Part shown: positions 19,120-27,688 of the stretch, piece after piece
Position numbering within the stretch: the first letter of the stretch is position 1
Layout of the letters: each line of letters begins with the position of its first letter
DNA from: Exiguobacterium profundum
GTDB lineage: Bacteria; Bacillota; Bacilli; Exiguobacteriales; Exiguobacteriaceae
NCBI RefSeq assembly: GCF_001909285.1
Contig: NZ_MRSV01000001.1
Location: forward strand, 1,073,331-1,137,330
DNA: 64,000 nucleotides
Direction: 5' to 3'
Notes under the pieces: generated by a model
Database searches by the model: none
What the model was told of the DNA's origin: nothing
The model's input: only the letters and a program-made list of their open reading frames with translations
Position numbers and translations under genes: made by a program

Positions 19120-19155
19120 AAGACGACGTCCGCAACTGCCGGACGTCGTCTTTTG
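19120..19155 (+). terminator. Terminator of the ars operon
   Basis: AAGACGACGTCCG / CGGACGTCGTCTT, a perfect 13-bp stem, ending in TTTTG. Confidence 0.9.
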
Positions 19156-19180
19156 ATATGCTGTACGTGAGGTGAAGTCG

Positions 19181-19750
19181 ATGGATTATAAGATGTTACA
19201 TGAGAAGTTTGAGCGACGGAAGCAGTGGCTCATTTTTGACAAAGAATTAGTCGTCCGTCGTGTCATGGTACGCTACAAGGCAAGGATTATCCCGAAGACG
19301 GACATCATGGACTTAGTGAACGACGATCAACTGTCGTATGAACATATCTTTTGTTGCTTAACGATTGATGACCCAAGAATGCTTGATAAAGTCTTCACGG
19401 CGAAAGAGAGAAAAGACCATCAGTGGGAGATTGATGACAATGCGAGGCGTGGGATGGTATATAAGCACAAAGATGAGGCACATCGACTTTACAACCAGTT
19501 GATTATCGATGAACAGGAAGGTCGCCGACTCGACATCGTCTTCGAGAGCAAGGATGGAAAGTATGTGACCGGTTTTTTGACAAGAGTCATGTCAGAGCAA
19601 GTCGCCTCTTATATTTTTGCACATGTCGGAGGCGCCAAGTTCACAGGTTTAGTCCCACGTTCACTCTTACCAGCGGACTTAACAGATGAAGAAATCAAGA
19701 TGAGCTATCGGTGGTACTTGGAGTCGCTCGATGAATGGAATAAACTTTGA
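19181..19750 (+). CDS. Hypothetical protein, 189 aa
   Basis: I do not recognise the family. It starts at the ATG preceded by GAGGTG six bases upstream (MDYKMLHEKF). It is soluble, rich in charged residues, with a basic N-terminal third (FERRKQWLIF, VVRRVMVRYKARII), two adjacent Cys (EHIFCCLTI) and a C-terminal helix ending DEEIKMSYRWYLESLDEW. No signal peptide, membrane span or known catalytic motif. It stands alone between the ars terminator and a bidirectional terminator. Confidence 0.7.
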   Translation: MDYKMLHEKFERRKQWLIFDKELVVRRVMVRYKARIIPKTDIMDLVNDDQLSYEHIFCCLTIDDPRMLDKVFTAKERKDHQWEIDDNARRGMVYKHKDEAHRLYNQLIIDEQEGRRLDIVFESKDGKYVTGFLTRVMSEQVASYIFAHVGGAKFTGLVPRSLLPADLTDEEIKMSYRWYLESLDEWNKL

Positions 19751-19778
19751 AAAACCTCTCACAAATGTGAGAGGTTAG
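19751..19778. terminator. Bidirectional terminator
   Basis: AACCTCTCAC / GTGAGAGGTT with a four-base loop between convergent genes; A and T runs on the outer sides. Confidence 0.8.
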
Positions 19779-20911
19779 TTTGCTTTCTGTTGACTCCATT
19801 TGCCGATTTGATTTCGTCCGTTCCGTTTGGCGACGTAAAGACCGATGTCTGCCTTTTTGATTAGTTTTTCGGTCGTGATGACCTTTCGTTCAGAAGTGCT
19901 CGATACTCCGATTGAAATGGTGACCTCAAGCGTCGAACTGTCAGGTAATTGAAACGGTTGTTTCGAGACTTCGGTCAAATAGCGATTCGCAATCGACATG
20001 GCTTGCGAAAGGTTGCAGTCGGCAAGTAAAACAGAGAACTCTTCTCCACCGTTTCGGCAGACCATGTCATCTGCTCGCGCGATTCCAGAGAGACGTTGAC
20101 CGAGCTCGACTAAAATTGCATCACCCGCATCGTGTCCATACGTATCATTAACTGATTTGAAGTGATCGATATCGATTAACAACAACGCAATCTCGTTCGG
20201 CGACGTGAACACTTCTTCATCGACGCGTTTCATTTCCTCATCAAACTGTCTTCTATTACCTAACCCCGTTAATGTATCCGTATAAGCCGCTTCTTTATAT
20301 TTTGTGATAAGACGTTCAGAGCGTTCGATTTTTCGTATGCCACCATACACGATATGCAAAAAGAATCCTGCCGCGTAACCGATGAATAAAAACCAGATGA
20401 GTGTTATAAAATATGCACTTGGCTCCTTATAGTTCGTCATGTTGAGAATAGAGAAGAGTGCAATGAACGTAAGACTAATCATATTTACGATTCGAATATC
20501 TTGTGTCGGCTGGGTCCGTTCGCGCATTCGTAAGAACAGAAATGCTGTTCCAGCTGCTACGGAATAATCTAGGAGTGTGATCAGAAGTAGCATTTCTCCG
20601 GGAACGATAAACGGAAGTAGGATAATACTCGTCACATACGTGATACGCAGACCAGATATCCCAAAGTACAAAGCAGAAATGATGAGTGGGACAAATCCAT
20701 ACTGAAAGTCCGCTTGAGCGTTCCAAAGTACACCATGAAGCGTGATGATCATAGAGAGTCCTGCTAGGAGGATGGAGATGGTCATCTGACGCCGAATCGG
20801 TAATTTATTTGTGAAACCGAGCTTGGTAAAACGTGAGATCAGATATAGACCAACGAGCAAAAGGCTCGCGTTGGCAATTAGGTTATTAATTAAGTTTGTA
20901 AGTGATAGCAA
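19775..20911 (-). CDS. Membrane diguanylate cyclase (5TM-GGDEF)
   Basis: 378 residues from a TTG with AAGGAGG ten bases upstream. Six or so membrane helices occupy residues 1-195 and look like the 5TMR-LYT sensor (YFGISGLRITYV). A GGDEF domain follows: TDTLTGLGNRRQF, IDIDHFKSVNDTYGH, active site RNGGEEF, and RADD five residues before it as the inhibitory I-site. Expected to make c-di-GMP in response to a cell-surface signal, with product inhibition. Monocistronic; the stop lies inside the bidirectional terminator. Confidence 0.9.
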   Translation of the reverse strand: MLSLTNLINNLIANASLLLVGLYLISRFTKLGFTNKLPIRRQMTISILLAGLSMIITLHGVLWNAQADFQYGFVPLIISALYFGISGLRITYVTSIILLPFIVPGEMLLLITLLDYSVAAGTAFLFLRMRERTQPTQDIRIVNMISLTFIALFSILNMTNYKEPSAYFITLIWFLFIGYAAGFFLHIVYGGIRKIERSERLITKYKEAAYTDTLTGLGNRRQFDEEMKRVDEEVFTSPNEIALLLIDIDHFKSVNDTYGHDAGDAILVELGQRLSGIARADDMVCRNGGEEFSVLLADCNLSQAMSIANRYLTEVSKQPFQLPDSSTLEVTISIGVSSTSERKVITTEKLIKKADIGLYVAKRNGRNQIGKWSQQKAN

Positions 20912-21013
20912 TTAAGTTTTTCCTCCTTAAATTCTATATACAGGTTGAACTCTCGGAAAGCAATCCTTATTGTGGAGGAAAGGTGTTTAATGCTCTACTT
21001 TACTAAAATAACA

Positions 21014-21042
21014 TTGCTTCACTAAAAGAAACCGTTTACAAT
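21014..21042 (+). promoter_or_regulatory. SigA-type promoter of pulA
   Basis: -35 TTGCTT (21014-21019), exactly 17 bases, -10 TACAAT (21037-21042). The predicted start is near 21049, inside the cre box. Confidence 0.65.
21026..21041 (+). promoter_or_regulatory. Second cre-like box in pulA promoter
   Basis: AAGAAACCGTTTACAA matches cre with two mismatches and overlaps the -10. Weaker than the box at 21048. Confidence 0.35.
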
Positions 21043-21047
21043 TTCTG

Positions 21048-21061
21048 TGTAAGCGTTTTCT
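21048..21061 (+). promoter_or_regulatory. cre box of pulA
   Basis: TGTAAGCGTTTTCT differs from TGNAARCGNWWWCA at one position and sits at the predicted transcription start. That position fits CcpA repression of a starch-degrading enzyme when glucose is present. Confidence 0.65.
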
Positions 21062-21089
21062 CAAAATAGTGCTACAAGGAGGGACCCTC

Positions 21090-24011
21090 ATGGTCAAAAA
21101 GCAATGGAAACCCGTATGGGCAGTTGTGCTAACGTTTGCACTGATTCTGTCAATGTTTCCGATGTCGACGTCTGCTTTAGATAAAGGGAAGTCGACGCTT
21201 GTCGTCGTCCATTATCAAGAGGCGCCGGATAACGAAAAGGATTGGAACTTATGGCTTTGGGCGAACGGCCCAGATTACTTCCCGAACAAAGGCTTCACAT
21301 TCAACGGGGAAGATGCATTCGGAAAGGTGGCGGCTTACGAATTCCCAGTCGATTCACCTGAAAAAATCGGTCTCATCGTCCGCACGGATAATTGGGACAA
21401 AGATAAAGGTTCTGAGAACGACCGCTTCATCACAAGCGATATGATTCAAGATGGTGTCGCTGAAGTGTGGATCAAGTCGGGCGATCCGACCATCTATACA
21501 TCGAACCCGGACGGGGAGACGGCTTCGACGGAAATCGATATGAAAGTTCATTATTTCCGTTACGACAATACATATACGGACTGGGGTCTTTGGGCTTGGC
21601 CGGAAGGTGGGGACGGGCAGAGCATCGCCTTCGATGAGGCTGATGATTTCGGTGCCGTCGCGAACGTGAAACTCGCCAACCCGGAATCGAAGAAACTCAT
21701 GGGCTTGATCACGAAAAAAGGAGAATGGACGGAGAAGGATGGGGAAGACCGATTCGTTCTCGGGACTGCGAAAGAGATTTGGCTCGTTGAAGGAGATTCG
21801 ACAATCTACTATTCAGAGCCACAAATCGATCGCTCTCCAAAACTTGTCTCGTTCTCGGCGGACACGTTCCGTCAAGCAACACTCACAACGAATCGCGTCA
21901 TCACGGATGCGTTCATCGATGAATTGAGCGTAGACGGGGCAACGGTGGAATCGATAAAAAAAGCTAGCGACAAGTCGGTGACGATTCAATTCAAAGCAGA
22001 CATCGATTTAGCGAAAGTCATCAAAGCCTCGCACCCGGAGTTCGGAGAACAGACGCTCCAGGCCGGCAAAGTTCTTCGTTCGAAAGAATTCGATGCGAAA
22101 TATGCATACGACGGTAAACTCGGTGTCACGTACCAAAAGTCGAAAACGAAGTTTGTCCTCTGGGCACCGACGGCTCAACAAGTCGAGCTCGAACTGTGGA
22201 ACATGCCGACGAACCGACCGACGAACGACAAAGATATGAAGAAAGTGATTCAAATGAAGCGCGGTGAGCGCGGCACGTGGGTGACGGAAGTTCGTGGTGA
22301 CCTGGACGGCATCGGTTATACGTACCAAGTGACCCATGCGACAGGGAAGGTCCGTGCGGTCGATCCGTATGCGACGGCTGTCGGCGTGAACGGTGACCAA
22401 GGTGTCATCGTCGATTTGAAAGAGACAGATCCAAAACGTTGGAATTCGATGAAACCGAAGTTGAAACAATCGACGGACGCGATCATCTATGAGACGCATA
22501 TCCGTGATTTCTCCATCTTTGATGTGAAGACGGACAAATACGACTCAGGGATCCAAAACAAAGGAAAGTATCTCGGTGTCATCGAACCAGGAACGCGTCT
22601 TCTCGTTGACGGAAAGAAAACGGCAACAAAGACAGGGCTCGATCACGTCAAAGATCTCGGCGTGACACACGTTCAGTTCATTCCGGTCTATGACTTCAAC
22701 ACGGCCTCCGTCGATGAGACGAATCCGATGGCGACGTACAACTGGGGATATGACCCGAAAAACTACAATGCACCAGAAGGGTCGTATTCAACGAATCCTT
22801 ACGATGCGAAAGTACGCATCATGGAAATGAAACAGATGATTCAAGGATTGCATGACAACAATTTACGTGCCATCATGGACGTCGTATACAACCATATGTT
22901 CGATGCACAGGCGTCGAACTTGCATAAAATCGTACCGGGTTACTACTACCGCTACACAGCGGGTGGTGACTTTGCCAACGGAACAGGTGTCGGAAACGAT
23001 ACGGCTTCCGAACGGGCGATGATGCAAAAACTGATCGTCGACTCGGTCGTCTATTGGGCAAAAGAGTACCATTGGGACGGATTCCGTTTCGACTTGATGG
23101 GAATCCATGACGTCGACACGATGAACAAGGTTCGTTCGGAATTGAATCGAGTTGACAAGTCGATTCTCGTCTTCGGAGAAGGATGGGACCTCGGTACGCC
23201 GCTCGATGCTGAATTAAAAGCAAATCAAAAGAACGCCTACGACATGCCGGGCATCGCCCACTTCAATGACAACATCCGTGACGGCTTGAAAGGCAGCGTC
23301 TTCTTCGATGAGGACAAAGGATTCGTCAACGGAAAAGAGGGCATGGAAAATCGCGTGAAGACGGGAATCGTCGGTGAGATCGCTTATAGCGACACGATTA
23401 AAGGATTCACGAAAGAGCCGACGCAAGCCATCACGTACGTTGAAGCCCATGACAACCACACGTTATGGGATAAGCTGGAGTTGACGAACCCAACCGCATC
23501 AGAATTAAACAAGACGAAGATGCACCGACTCGCTTCAAGCATCATTTTGACGAGTCAAGGGACGACATTCCTCCACGCTGGACAAGAGTTCATGCGCACG
23601 AAGGAAGGCGACCACAACTCGTACAAATCACCAGACTCAATCAACCAGCTCGATTGGAAACGGGCGGCCGACCGCAAGGCGGACGTTCAATACATGAAAG
23701 GCCTGATTGAGATGCGTAAAGCCAACCCAGGTCTTCGGATGACAAAAGCGAGCGATGTAAAACGATTCTTGACGTTCCACAAAGCGGAAGCGAACGTCAT
23801 CACATACACGATTGACGAAGATGCACCGGGTCAAAAGAACGACTTGTTCATCACACATAACGCCAACCCGACAAATGTCCAAGTCACCCTTCCTAAAGGG
23901 AACTGGAACGTGATTGTCGATGGCGACCGTTCCGGAACGAAGACAATCAAGCGCGCAACTGGAAAAGTAAGCGTGCCTGCATACAAGACGTTCGTCCTCG
24001 AACGGAACTAA
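21090..24011 (+). CDS. pulA: Secreted type I pullulanase
   Basis: 973 residues from the ATG with AAGGAGG eight bases upstream. Signal peptide 1-29 (cut near STSA). Two CBM41 starch-binding modules follow (about 33-130 and 145-245, each with a W.LW.W/WGLWAWPEG type motif), then a CBM48-like region (TKFVLWAPTAQQVELELW) and a GH13 barrel. Pullulanase motif YNWGYDP; catalytic Asp in DGFRFDLMG, Glu in VFGEGWD, Asp in EAHDNHT. It cleaves alpha-1,6 links in pullulan and branched starch outside the cell. Single gene with its own promoter, cre boxes and terminator; no maltodextrin transporter is adjacent. Confidence 0.95.
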   Translation: MVKKQWKPVWAVVLTFALILSMFPMSTSALDKGKSTLVVVHYQEAPDNEKDWNLWLWANGPDYFPNKGFTFNGEDAFGKVAAYEFPVDSPEKIGLIVRTDNWDKDKGSENDRFITSDMIQDGVAEVWIKSGDPTIYTSNPDGETASTEIDMKVHYFRYDNTYTDWGLWAWPEGGDGQSIAFDEADDFGAVANVKLANPESKKLMGLITKKGEWTEKDGEDRFVLGTAKEIWLVEGDSTIYYSEPQIDRSPKLVSFSADTFRQATLTTNRVITDAFIDELSVDGATVESIKKASDKSVTIQFKADIDLAKVIKASHPEFGEQTLQAGKVLRSKEFDAKYAYDGKLGVTYQKSKTKFVLWAPTAQQVELELWNMPTNRPTNDKDMKKVIQMKRGERGTWVTEVRGDLDGIGYTYQVTHATGKVRAVDPYATAVGVNGDQGVIVDLKETDPKRWNSMKPKLKQSTDAIIYETHIRDFSIFDVKTDKYDSGIQNKGKYLGVIEPGTRLLVDGKKTATKTGLDHVKDLGVTHVQFIPVYDFNTASVDETNPMATYNWGYDPKNYNAPEGSYSTNPYDAKVRIMEMKQMIQGLHDNNLRAIMDVVYNHMFDAQASNLHKIVPGYYYRYTAGGDFANGTGVGNDTASERAMMQKLIVDSVVYWAKEYHWDGFRFDLMGIHDVDTMNKVRSELNRVDKSILVFGEGWDLGTPLDAELKANQKNAYDMPGIAHFNDNIRDGLKGSVFFDEDKGFVNGKEGMENRVKTGIVGEIAYSDTIKGFTKEPTQAITYVEAHDNHTLWDKLELTNPTASELNKTKMHRLASSIILTSQGTTFLHAGQEFMRTKEGDHNSYKSPDSINQLDWKRAADRKADVQYMKGLIEMRKANPGLRMTKASDVKRFLTFHKAEANVITYTIDEDAPGQKNDLFITHNANPTNVQVTLPKGNWNVIVDGDRSGTKTIKRATGKVSVPAYKTFVLERN

Positions 24012-24018
24012 TCATTGA

Positions 24019-24046
24019 CCCCACTTTGAAACGAGTGGGGTTTTCT
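24019..24046 (+). terminator. Terminator of pulA
   Basis: CCCCACT / AGTGGGG stem followed by TTTTCT. Confidence 0.85.
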
Positions 24047-24155
24047 AATGGAACAATTATGGGTAATTGGTAATTGATGCTTTAAAAACTAGTTTTTTGT
24101 ATGAATACGAGAATTTCCGTTTGAAACTTCCATCTCTTTCGAAAGGAGAGGTTGT

Positions 24156-24670
24156 ATGGCGATTTTCAAAAAGTGGATTCATCGCGTCAATGGTGATGTC
24201 ACGGATATGCTGTCAGCTGGACCGATTCTCCCGTTCCATGTGGATTCGCTCTTGATTGAACAGTATCCGGATGCCATTTACGTGCTCGATACAAATGGTC
24301 GACTAATCGATTCGAATGAAAAGATGGGACTGCTGTTCGATAACTGCGCATGATCTCCAGCCGATGCGGAAGAGTTTGCGCCGTATCACGAACAGGCGTT
24401 AACCCGAGAAACGGTTCATCCTGACGATTGAGAGCGGTTGACTCAAGCAATTCAGACGTCACGTTCATCATTCGTTTTGCATCCGGTACAGACTTGCCTG
24501 TCCGCTTACGTCGAATGACTGAAGTGACGAATGGGCTGTATCAATATGCCGCCGACTACGAATCAAGTCCGACCATCGAGGCGCAAATGACCGCCCTCGA
24601 GCAGGAAGTGAGCGAAAACGAAGAAGTCACCGACTACATCGAACTCGTCCATCAGCCAGAGCGGTCTTGA
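24156..24670 (+). pseudogene. Decayed PAS-domain gene
   Basis: A good start (AAAGGAGAGG then ATG, MAIFKKWIHRV) opens a frame with a PAS-like stretch (IEQYPDAIYVLDTNGRLID), broken by TGA at 24351. The same frame continues with coding character (SPADAEEFAPYHEQALTRET) to a second TGA near 24429, and coding then shifts frame near 24480 into RFASGTDLPVRLRRMTEV... up to 24670. Two stops plus one frameshift indicate an inactivated sensor gene. No GGDEF, kinase or other output domain remains. It lies between pulA and nos. Confidence 0.75.
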
Positions 24671-24712
24671 GTATCCGACTTGTCTTCTGTGAGAATAGAT
24701 AGTTGAAACAGG

Positions 24713-24761
24713 GGTCTCCTTTTCTCTAAGATGGAGAAAGAGAGAATCGAGTGAGGAGACC
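24713..24761 (+). promoter_or_regulatory. Leader hairpin overlapping the nos ribosome site
   Basis: GGTCTCCT (24713-24720) pairs perfectly with AGGAGACC (24754-24761); the second arm contains the Shine-Dalgarno AGGAG just before the nos ATG. A nested stem TTTCTC / GAGAAA (24721-24739) lies in the loop. The fold would hide the ribosome site. Function is inferred. Confidence 0.5.
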
Positions 24762-24767
24762 TTAGAT

Positions 24768-25844
24768 ATGAATCTGTATGAACAAGCGAGCGACTGGATG
24801 CGGCAATGGCATGACGACCCTTCCGAACGCCTCCGAGAAATCAAAGATGAAATTGAGCGCACGGGCACCTATTCATTGACGACGGAAGAGTTGTGTGAGG
24901 GTGCCAAGGTGGCGTGGCGGAATTCGAATCGTTGCATCGGCCGCTTGTTTTGGCAGACACTCCATGTGATTGACGCACGGGACGCCGATACGTTTGAGGC
25001 TGTCTACACCCATCTTGTCGACCACCTTCGGTTCGCCACGAACGGCGGAAAAATCCGTTCGACGATGACGGTTCTTCCGAACGAGTTCAAACTATTGAAC
25101 ACACAATTGATTCGGTACGCGGGATATGAGACACCTGACGGAATCATCGGAGACCCGATGTCCGTCACGATGACGAAGCGCGCGAAAGAACTCGGATGGG
25201 TCGGAGCCGGCACGCCGTTCGATATCCTCCCGCTCATGATCACGGACGGGCGAGACGTCCGCTTGTTTGAGTTGCCGAGTGAGGCCGTGCTTGAGGTGGA
25301 CATTCGGCACGAGGATGTGGACTTGTTTGACGGACGGACCATCAAATGGCACGCAGTCCCAGCGATTGCGGATATGGAACTAGAGATCGGAGGTCTACGG
25401 TTTACCTCGGTCCCGTTTAACGGCTGGTATATGGAGACGGAAATCGGGGCAAGGAATTTGGCCGATACGGACCGTTATGATTTGTTGCCGCTCGTCGGAC
25501 GGTCACTCGGGCTCGATACGACGAAAGAGCGGTCGCTTTGGCGCGACCGGGCACTCGTCGAATTGAACATCGCCGTCCTGCAATCGTTCGAGCGGGAAGG
25601 TGTGACCATTGTCGACCACCATACGGCTGCCAAACAGTTCAAGCGGTTCGAAAAAAACGAACGGGACGCGGGGCGTGACGTCACCGGGCAATGGAGTTGG
25701 CTCATCCCGCCTCTCTCTCCTGCGACGACGCACGTTTTTCACGAGCATTACGACAATCAGATCAAGACACCGAACCTGTTTGCTCGAAGTGGATGTCCGT
25801 TCTCAGGGTTTCGTCAGCCGGTAAAAGAGGAATTGAAAGGCTAG
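24768..25844 (+). CDS. nos: Bacterial nitric oxide synthase oxygenase
   Basis: 358 residues, the length of Bacillus/Staphylococcus NOS oxygenase without a reductase domain. Heme-ligand Cys56 in RNSNRCIGRLFW; the arginine-site segment FNGWYMETEIGARNL contains the conserved Glu; the C-terminus WSWLIPPLSPATTHVFH carries the pterin-contact aromatic residues. It oxidises arginine to citrulline and NO using a borrowed flavodoxin-type reductase. A small RDD-like gene follows 23 bp later, likely co-transcribed. The leader hairpin above may control translation. Confidence 0.95.
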   Translation: MNLYEQASDWMRQWHDDPSERLREIKDEIERTGTYSLTTEELCEGAKVAWRNSNRCIGRLFWQTLHVIDARDADTFEAVYTHLVDHLRFATNGGKIRSTMTVLPNEFKLLNTQLIRYAGYETPDGIIGDPMSVTMTKRAKELGWVGAGTPFDILPLMITDGRDVRLFELPSEAVLEVDIRHEDVDLFDGRTIKWHAVPAIADMELEIGGLRFTSVPFNGWYMETEIGARNLADTDRYDLLPLVGRSLGLDTTKERSLWRDRALVELNIAVLQSFEREGVTIVDHHTAAKQFKRFEKNERDAGRDVTGQWSWLIPPLSPATTHVFHEHYDNQIKTPNLFARSGCPFSGFRQPVKEELKG

Positions 25845-25867
25845 AACCGAGAGAAAGGATGATTGCT

Positions 25868-26278
25868 GTGGCAGTCCCACTTTGGAAACGAGCCGTCGCT
25901 GGTCAAATCGACCAACTCGTCTTTCAGACACCGGCAAAACTGATTGAAAAGGCAGTCCGTAAGAAGATTTGGCCAGACAAAGAAGTGAAACGGTATTACT
26001 TACCGACCGTTGTGACGATGGCCGGAGAAGTCTATTGTATGTTGTATCGAAACGGTCAGACGATAGGAGACCGTGTCGTCGGAATTAAGGTCGTGAGTGC
26101 GGATGGACGCCCGCTTTCATTGGAGCAAGTCATCAAGCGGACACTCTATAAAGACGTCGTCTACCCGGCGACGCTTGGGATTCCGCTCATCCGTGCACTT
26201 CAACAGATGAAGTCGAATAAAGACCTCGAGTTGCCGCATGATGAGTTCGCCCATACAAAATTGATCTCGACCAAATGA
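25868..26278 (+). CDS. RDD-like small protein
   Basis: 136 residues from a GTG with AAAGGA eight bases upstream; an ATG at 25859 lies too close to that site. The pattern LWKRAVAGQIDQ ... NGQTIGDRVVGIKVVSADGRPLSLEQVIKRTLYKD (first ~20 residues of it are the diagnostic part) matches RDD-family proteins, which are usually membrane proteins; here the hydrophobic segments are weak (about 48-62 and 97-110), so membrane insertion is uncertain. Likely in one transcript with nos. Confidence 0.68.
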   Translation: MAVPLWKRAVAGQIDQLVFQTPAKLIEKAVRKKIWPDKEVKRYYLPTVVTMAGEVYCMLYRNGQTIGDRVVGIKVVSADGRPLSLEQVIKRTLYKDVVYPATLGIPLIRALQQMKSNKDLELPHDEFAHTKLISTK

Positions 26279-26285
26279 AGAGGAG

Positions 26286-26314
26286 CAGGGCGACCGTGTG
26301 TCGCTCTGTTTTTT
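26286..26314 (+). terminator. Terminator of nos-RDD unit
   Basis: CAGGGCGAC / GTCGCTCTG (one G-U) followed by six T. Confidence 0.8.
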
Positions 26315-26403
26315 CGTCCCGTTTGGTCGAGTAGGAATAGCGGCGGGAAATAAGGTATAATGGGATTGAAAAAAAATGAACGACTATTGGAGGCTTTTTA
26401 GTT

Positions 26404-27255
26404 ATGACAAAAATCGCATGGATTACCGACAGTATGGCCAACTTCTCTCAAGAAGAGGCAGCAAGTCTCGGTGTCGATATCGTTCCGATTCAATTGATCG
26501 TGGACGGGAACGGCTATAGTGAAACCAAACTCTCGCTCGAAGACCTACATCGGTATATGATTGACCAAAAGAAAGAAGCGAAGACGTCACAACCGATCTT
26601 CGGAGATTTCATCGCCCGCTACGAACGCTTGAAAGAAGAGGGATATGATTGTGCCATCGCCGTCCATTGCTCGAATGGATTGAGCAGTACGGCGAAAAAT
26701 TCGAAAGCAGCTGCCGAAGCGGCTGACTTTACCGTGTATACCATCGACTCGCATGCCGCACTCGAGGCGCAACAAGAACTCGTCCGAATCGGCAAGGCCG
26801 CTGAAGCCGAAGGCAAGTCAGTGGAGGAAATCGTCGCCCTTCTCGAAGCATGGCGTGATAAGAAGAACTTCTTCATGATCATCGGAAACATGGAAACGAT
26901 GCGCCGAGGCGGTCGTGTTTCTTCCGGTGAGATGTTCCTTGCGAACATCTTGAACATCAAGCCGATCATCACCCTCGATGAGACGGGGAAAGTCATCCCG
27001 TTCAAAAAGGCCCGTTCATTGAAGAAGGCTTATGCGGAGATGGTCGGTGAACTCGAACGTCGTCACGCGGAAAACGGTGTGAAGGACAATCGGGTGTTCG
27101 TTCAGACGGCACTCGCACCGAACATGCAAGATGACCTCGTCGCACTCATCGAGTCGAAATTACCAGATCTTGAAGTCGTACGGACTCGATTCTGTCCCTC
27201 GATTGCGGTACATGCCGGATTTGAGACGGTCGGTGTCTTGTGGCTCAACTCTTAA
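26404..27255 (+). CDS. DegV family fatty-acid-binding protein
   Basis: 283 residues, normal DegV length. IAWITDSMANF opens the fold; KTSQPIFGDF is the conserved TSQP loop, and HCSNGLSSTAKNS, TIDSHAALEAQQ and NMETMRRGGRVSS are the lipid-head-group loops. Family knowledge: DegV (FakB) proteins hold a fatty acid for phosphorylation by FakA. FakA is not in the window, and a second DegV gene lies at 34404. ATG with TTGGAGG upstream. Confidence 0.92.
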   Translation: MTKIAWITDSMANFSQEEAASLGVDIVPIQLIVDGNGYSETKLSLEDLHRYMIDQKKEAKTSQPIFGDFIARYERLKEEGYDCAIAVHCSNGLSSTAKNSKAAAEAADFTVYTIDSHAALEAQQELVRIGKAAEAEGKSVEEIVALLEAWRDKKNFFMIIGNMETMRRGGRVSSGEMFLANILNIKPIITLDETGKVIPFKKARSLKKAYAEMVGELERRHAENGVKDNRVFVQTALAPNMQDDLVALIESKLPDLEVVRTRFCPSIAVHAGFETVGVLWLNS

Positions 27256-27275
27256 TTAAGTAGGAGGAATGCAAG

Positions 27276-27602
27276 ATGGAAGCAATGACAACCTTGACTG
27301 GATTGAATGAACGGATTGCGAGCACGGAACAGCTGCTCGTCTACGTGTCACATCCGGGATGCAGTGTCTGTCATGCGCTGAAACCTCAGATTGAAGAGAT
27401 GCTCCATCAGTTCCCAGAAATTGTGGCGGTCGCGGTAGACTCGGATGAAGTGCCGGAAGTCGCAGGCGCCTTCTCCATCTTTACCGTGCCGGTCGTCCTC
27501 TTTTTCATCAACGGGAAAGAAATGCTCCGCCGGGCACGATTCGTGCCGATCGGCGAACTGACGCATCAACTCGAACGCATGCAAGAAATGAGACAAGCGT
27601 GA
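27276..27602 (+). CDS. Thioredoxin-like protein
   Basis: 108 residues, thioredoxin fold with a CSVC redox pair (Cys29, Cys32) after LLVYVSHPG and the cis-Pro in FTVPVVLFFINGKE. YbbN/YtpP-type short thioredoxins of Bacilli are similar. It lies 20 bp after degV on the same strand and ends in a strong terminator, so the two are probably one transcript. AGGAGG is seven bases before the ATG. Confidence 0.87.
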   Translation: MEAMTTLTGLNERIASTEQLLVYVSHPGCSVCHALKPQIEEMLHQFPEIVAVAVDSDEVPEVAGAFSIFTVPVVLFFINGKEMLRRARFVPIGELTHQLERMQEMRQA

Positions 27603-27607
27603 ATATG

Positions 27608-27642
27608 ACCCATCATCCTGTCATGGGATGATGGGTTTTTTT
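27608..27642 (+). terminator. Terminator of degV-thioredoxin unit
   Basis: ACCCATCATCC / GGGATGATGGGT stem followed by seven T. Confidence 0.88.
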
Positions 27643-27688
27643 CTTTTTGTTTCGGGTAAATACCCGCAAACACATAAGGGGTGATTCG

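Noticed and set aside
24351-24431. Two in-frame TGA codons in the PAS gene as selenocysteine or tryptophan recoding
   Set aside because: No SECIS-like hairpin seen, a frameshift follows, and TGA acts as a normal stop elsewhere in the window; decay is simpler.
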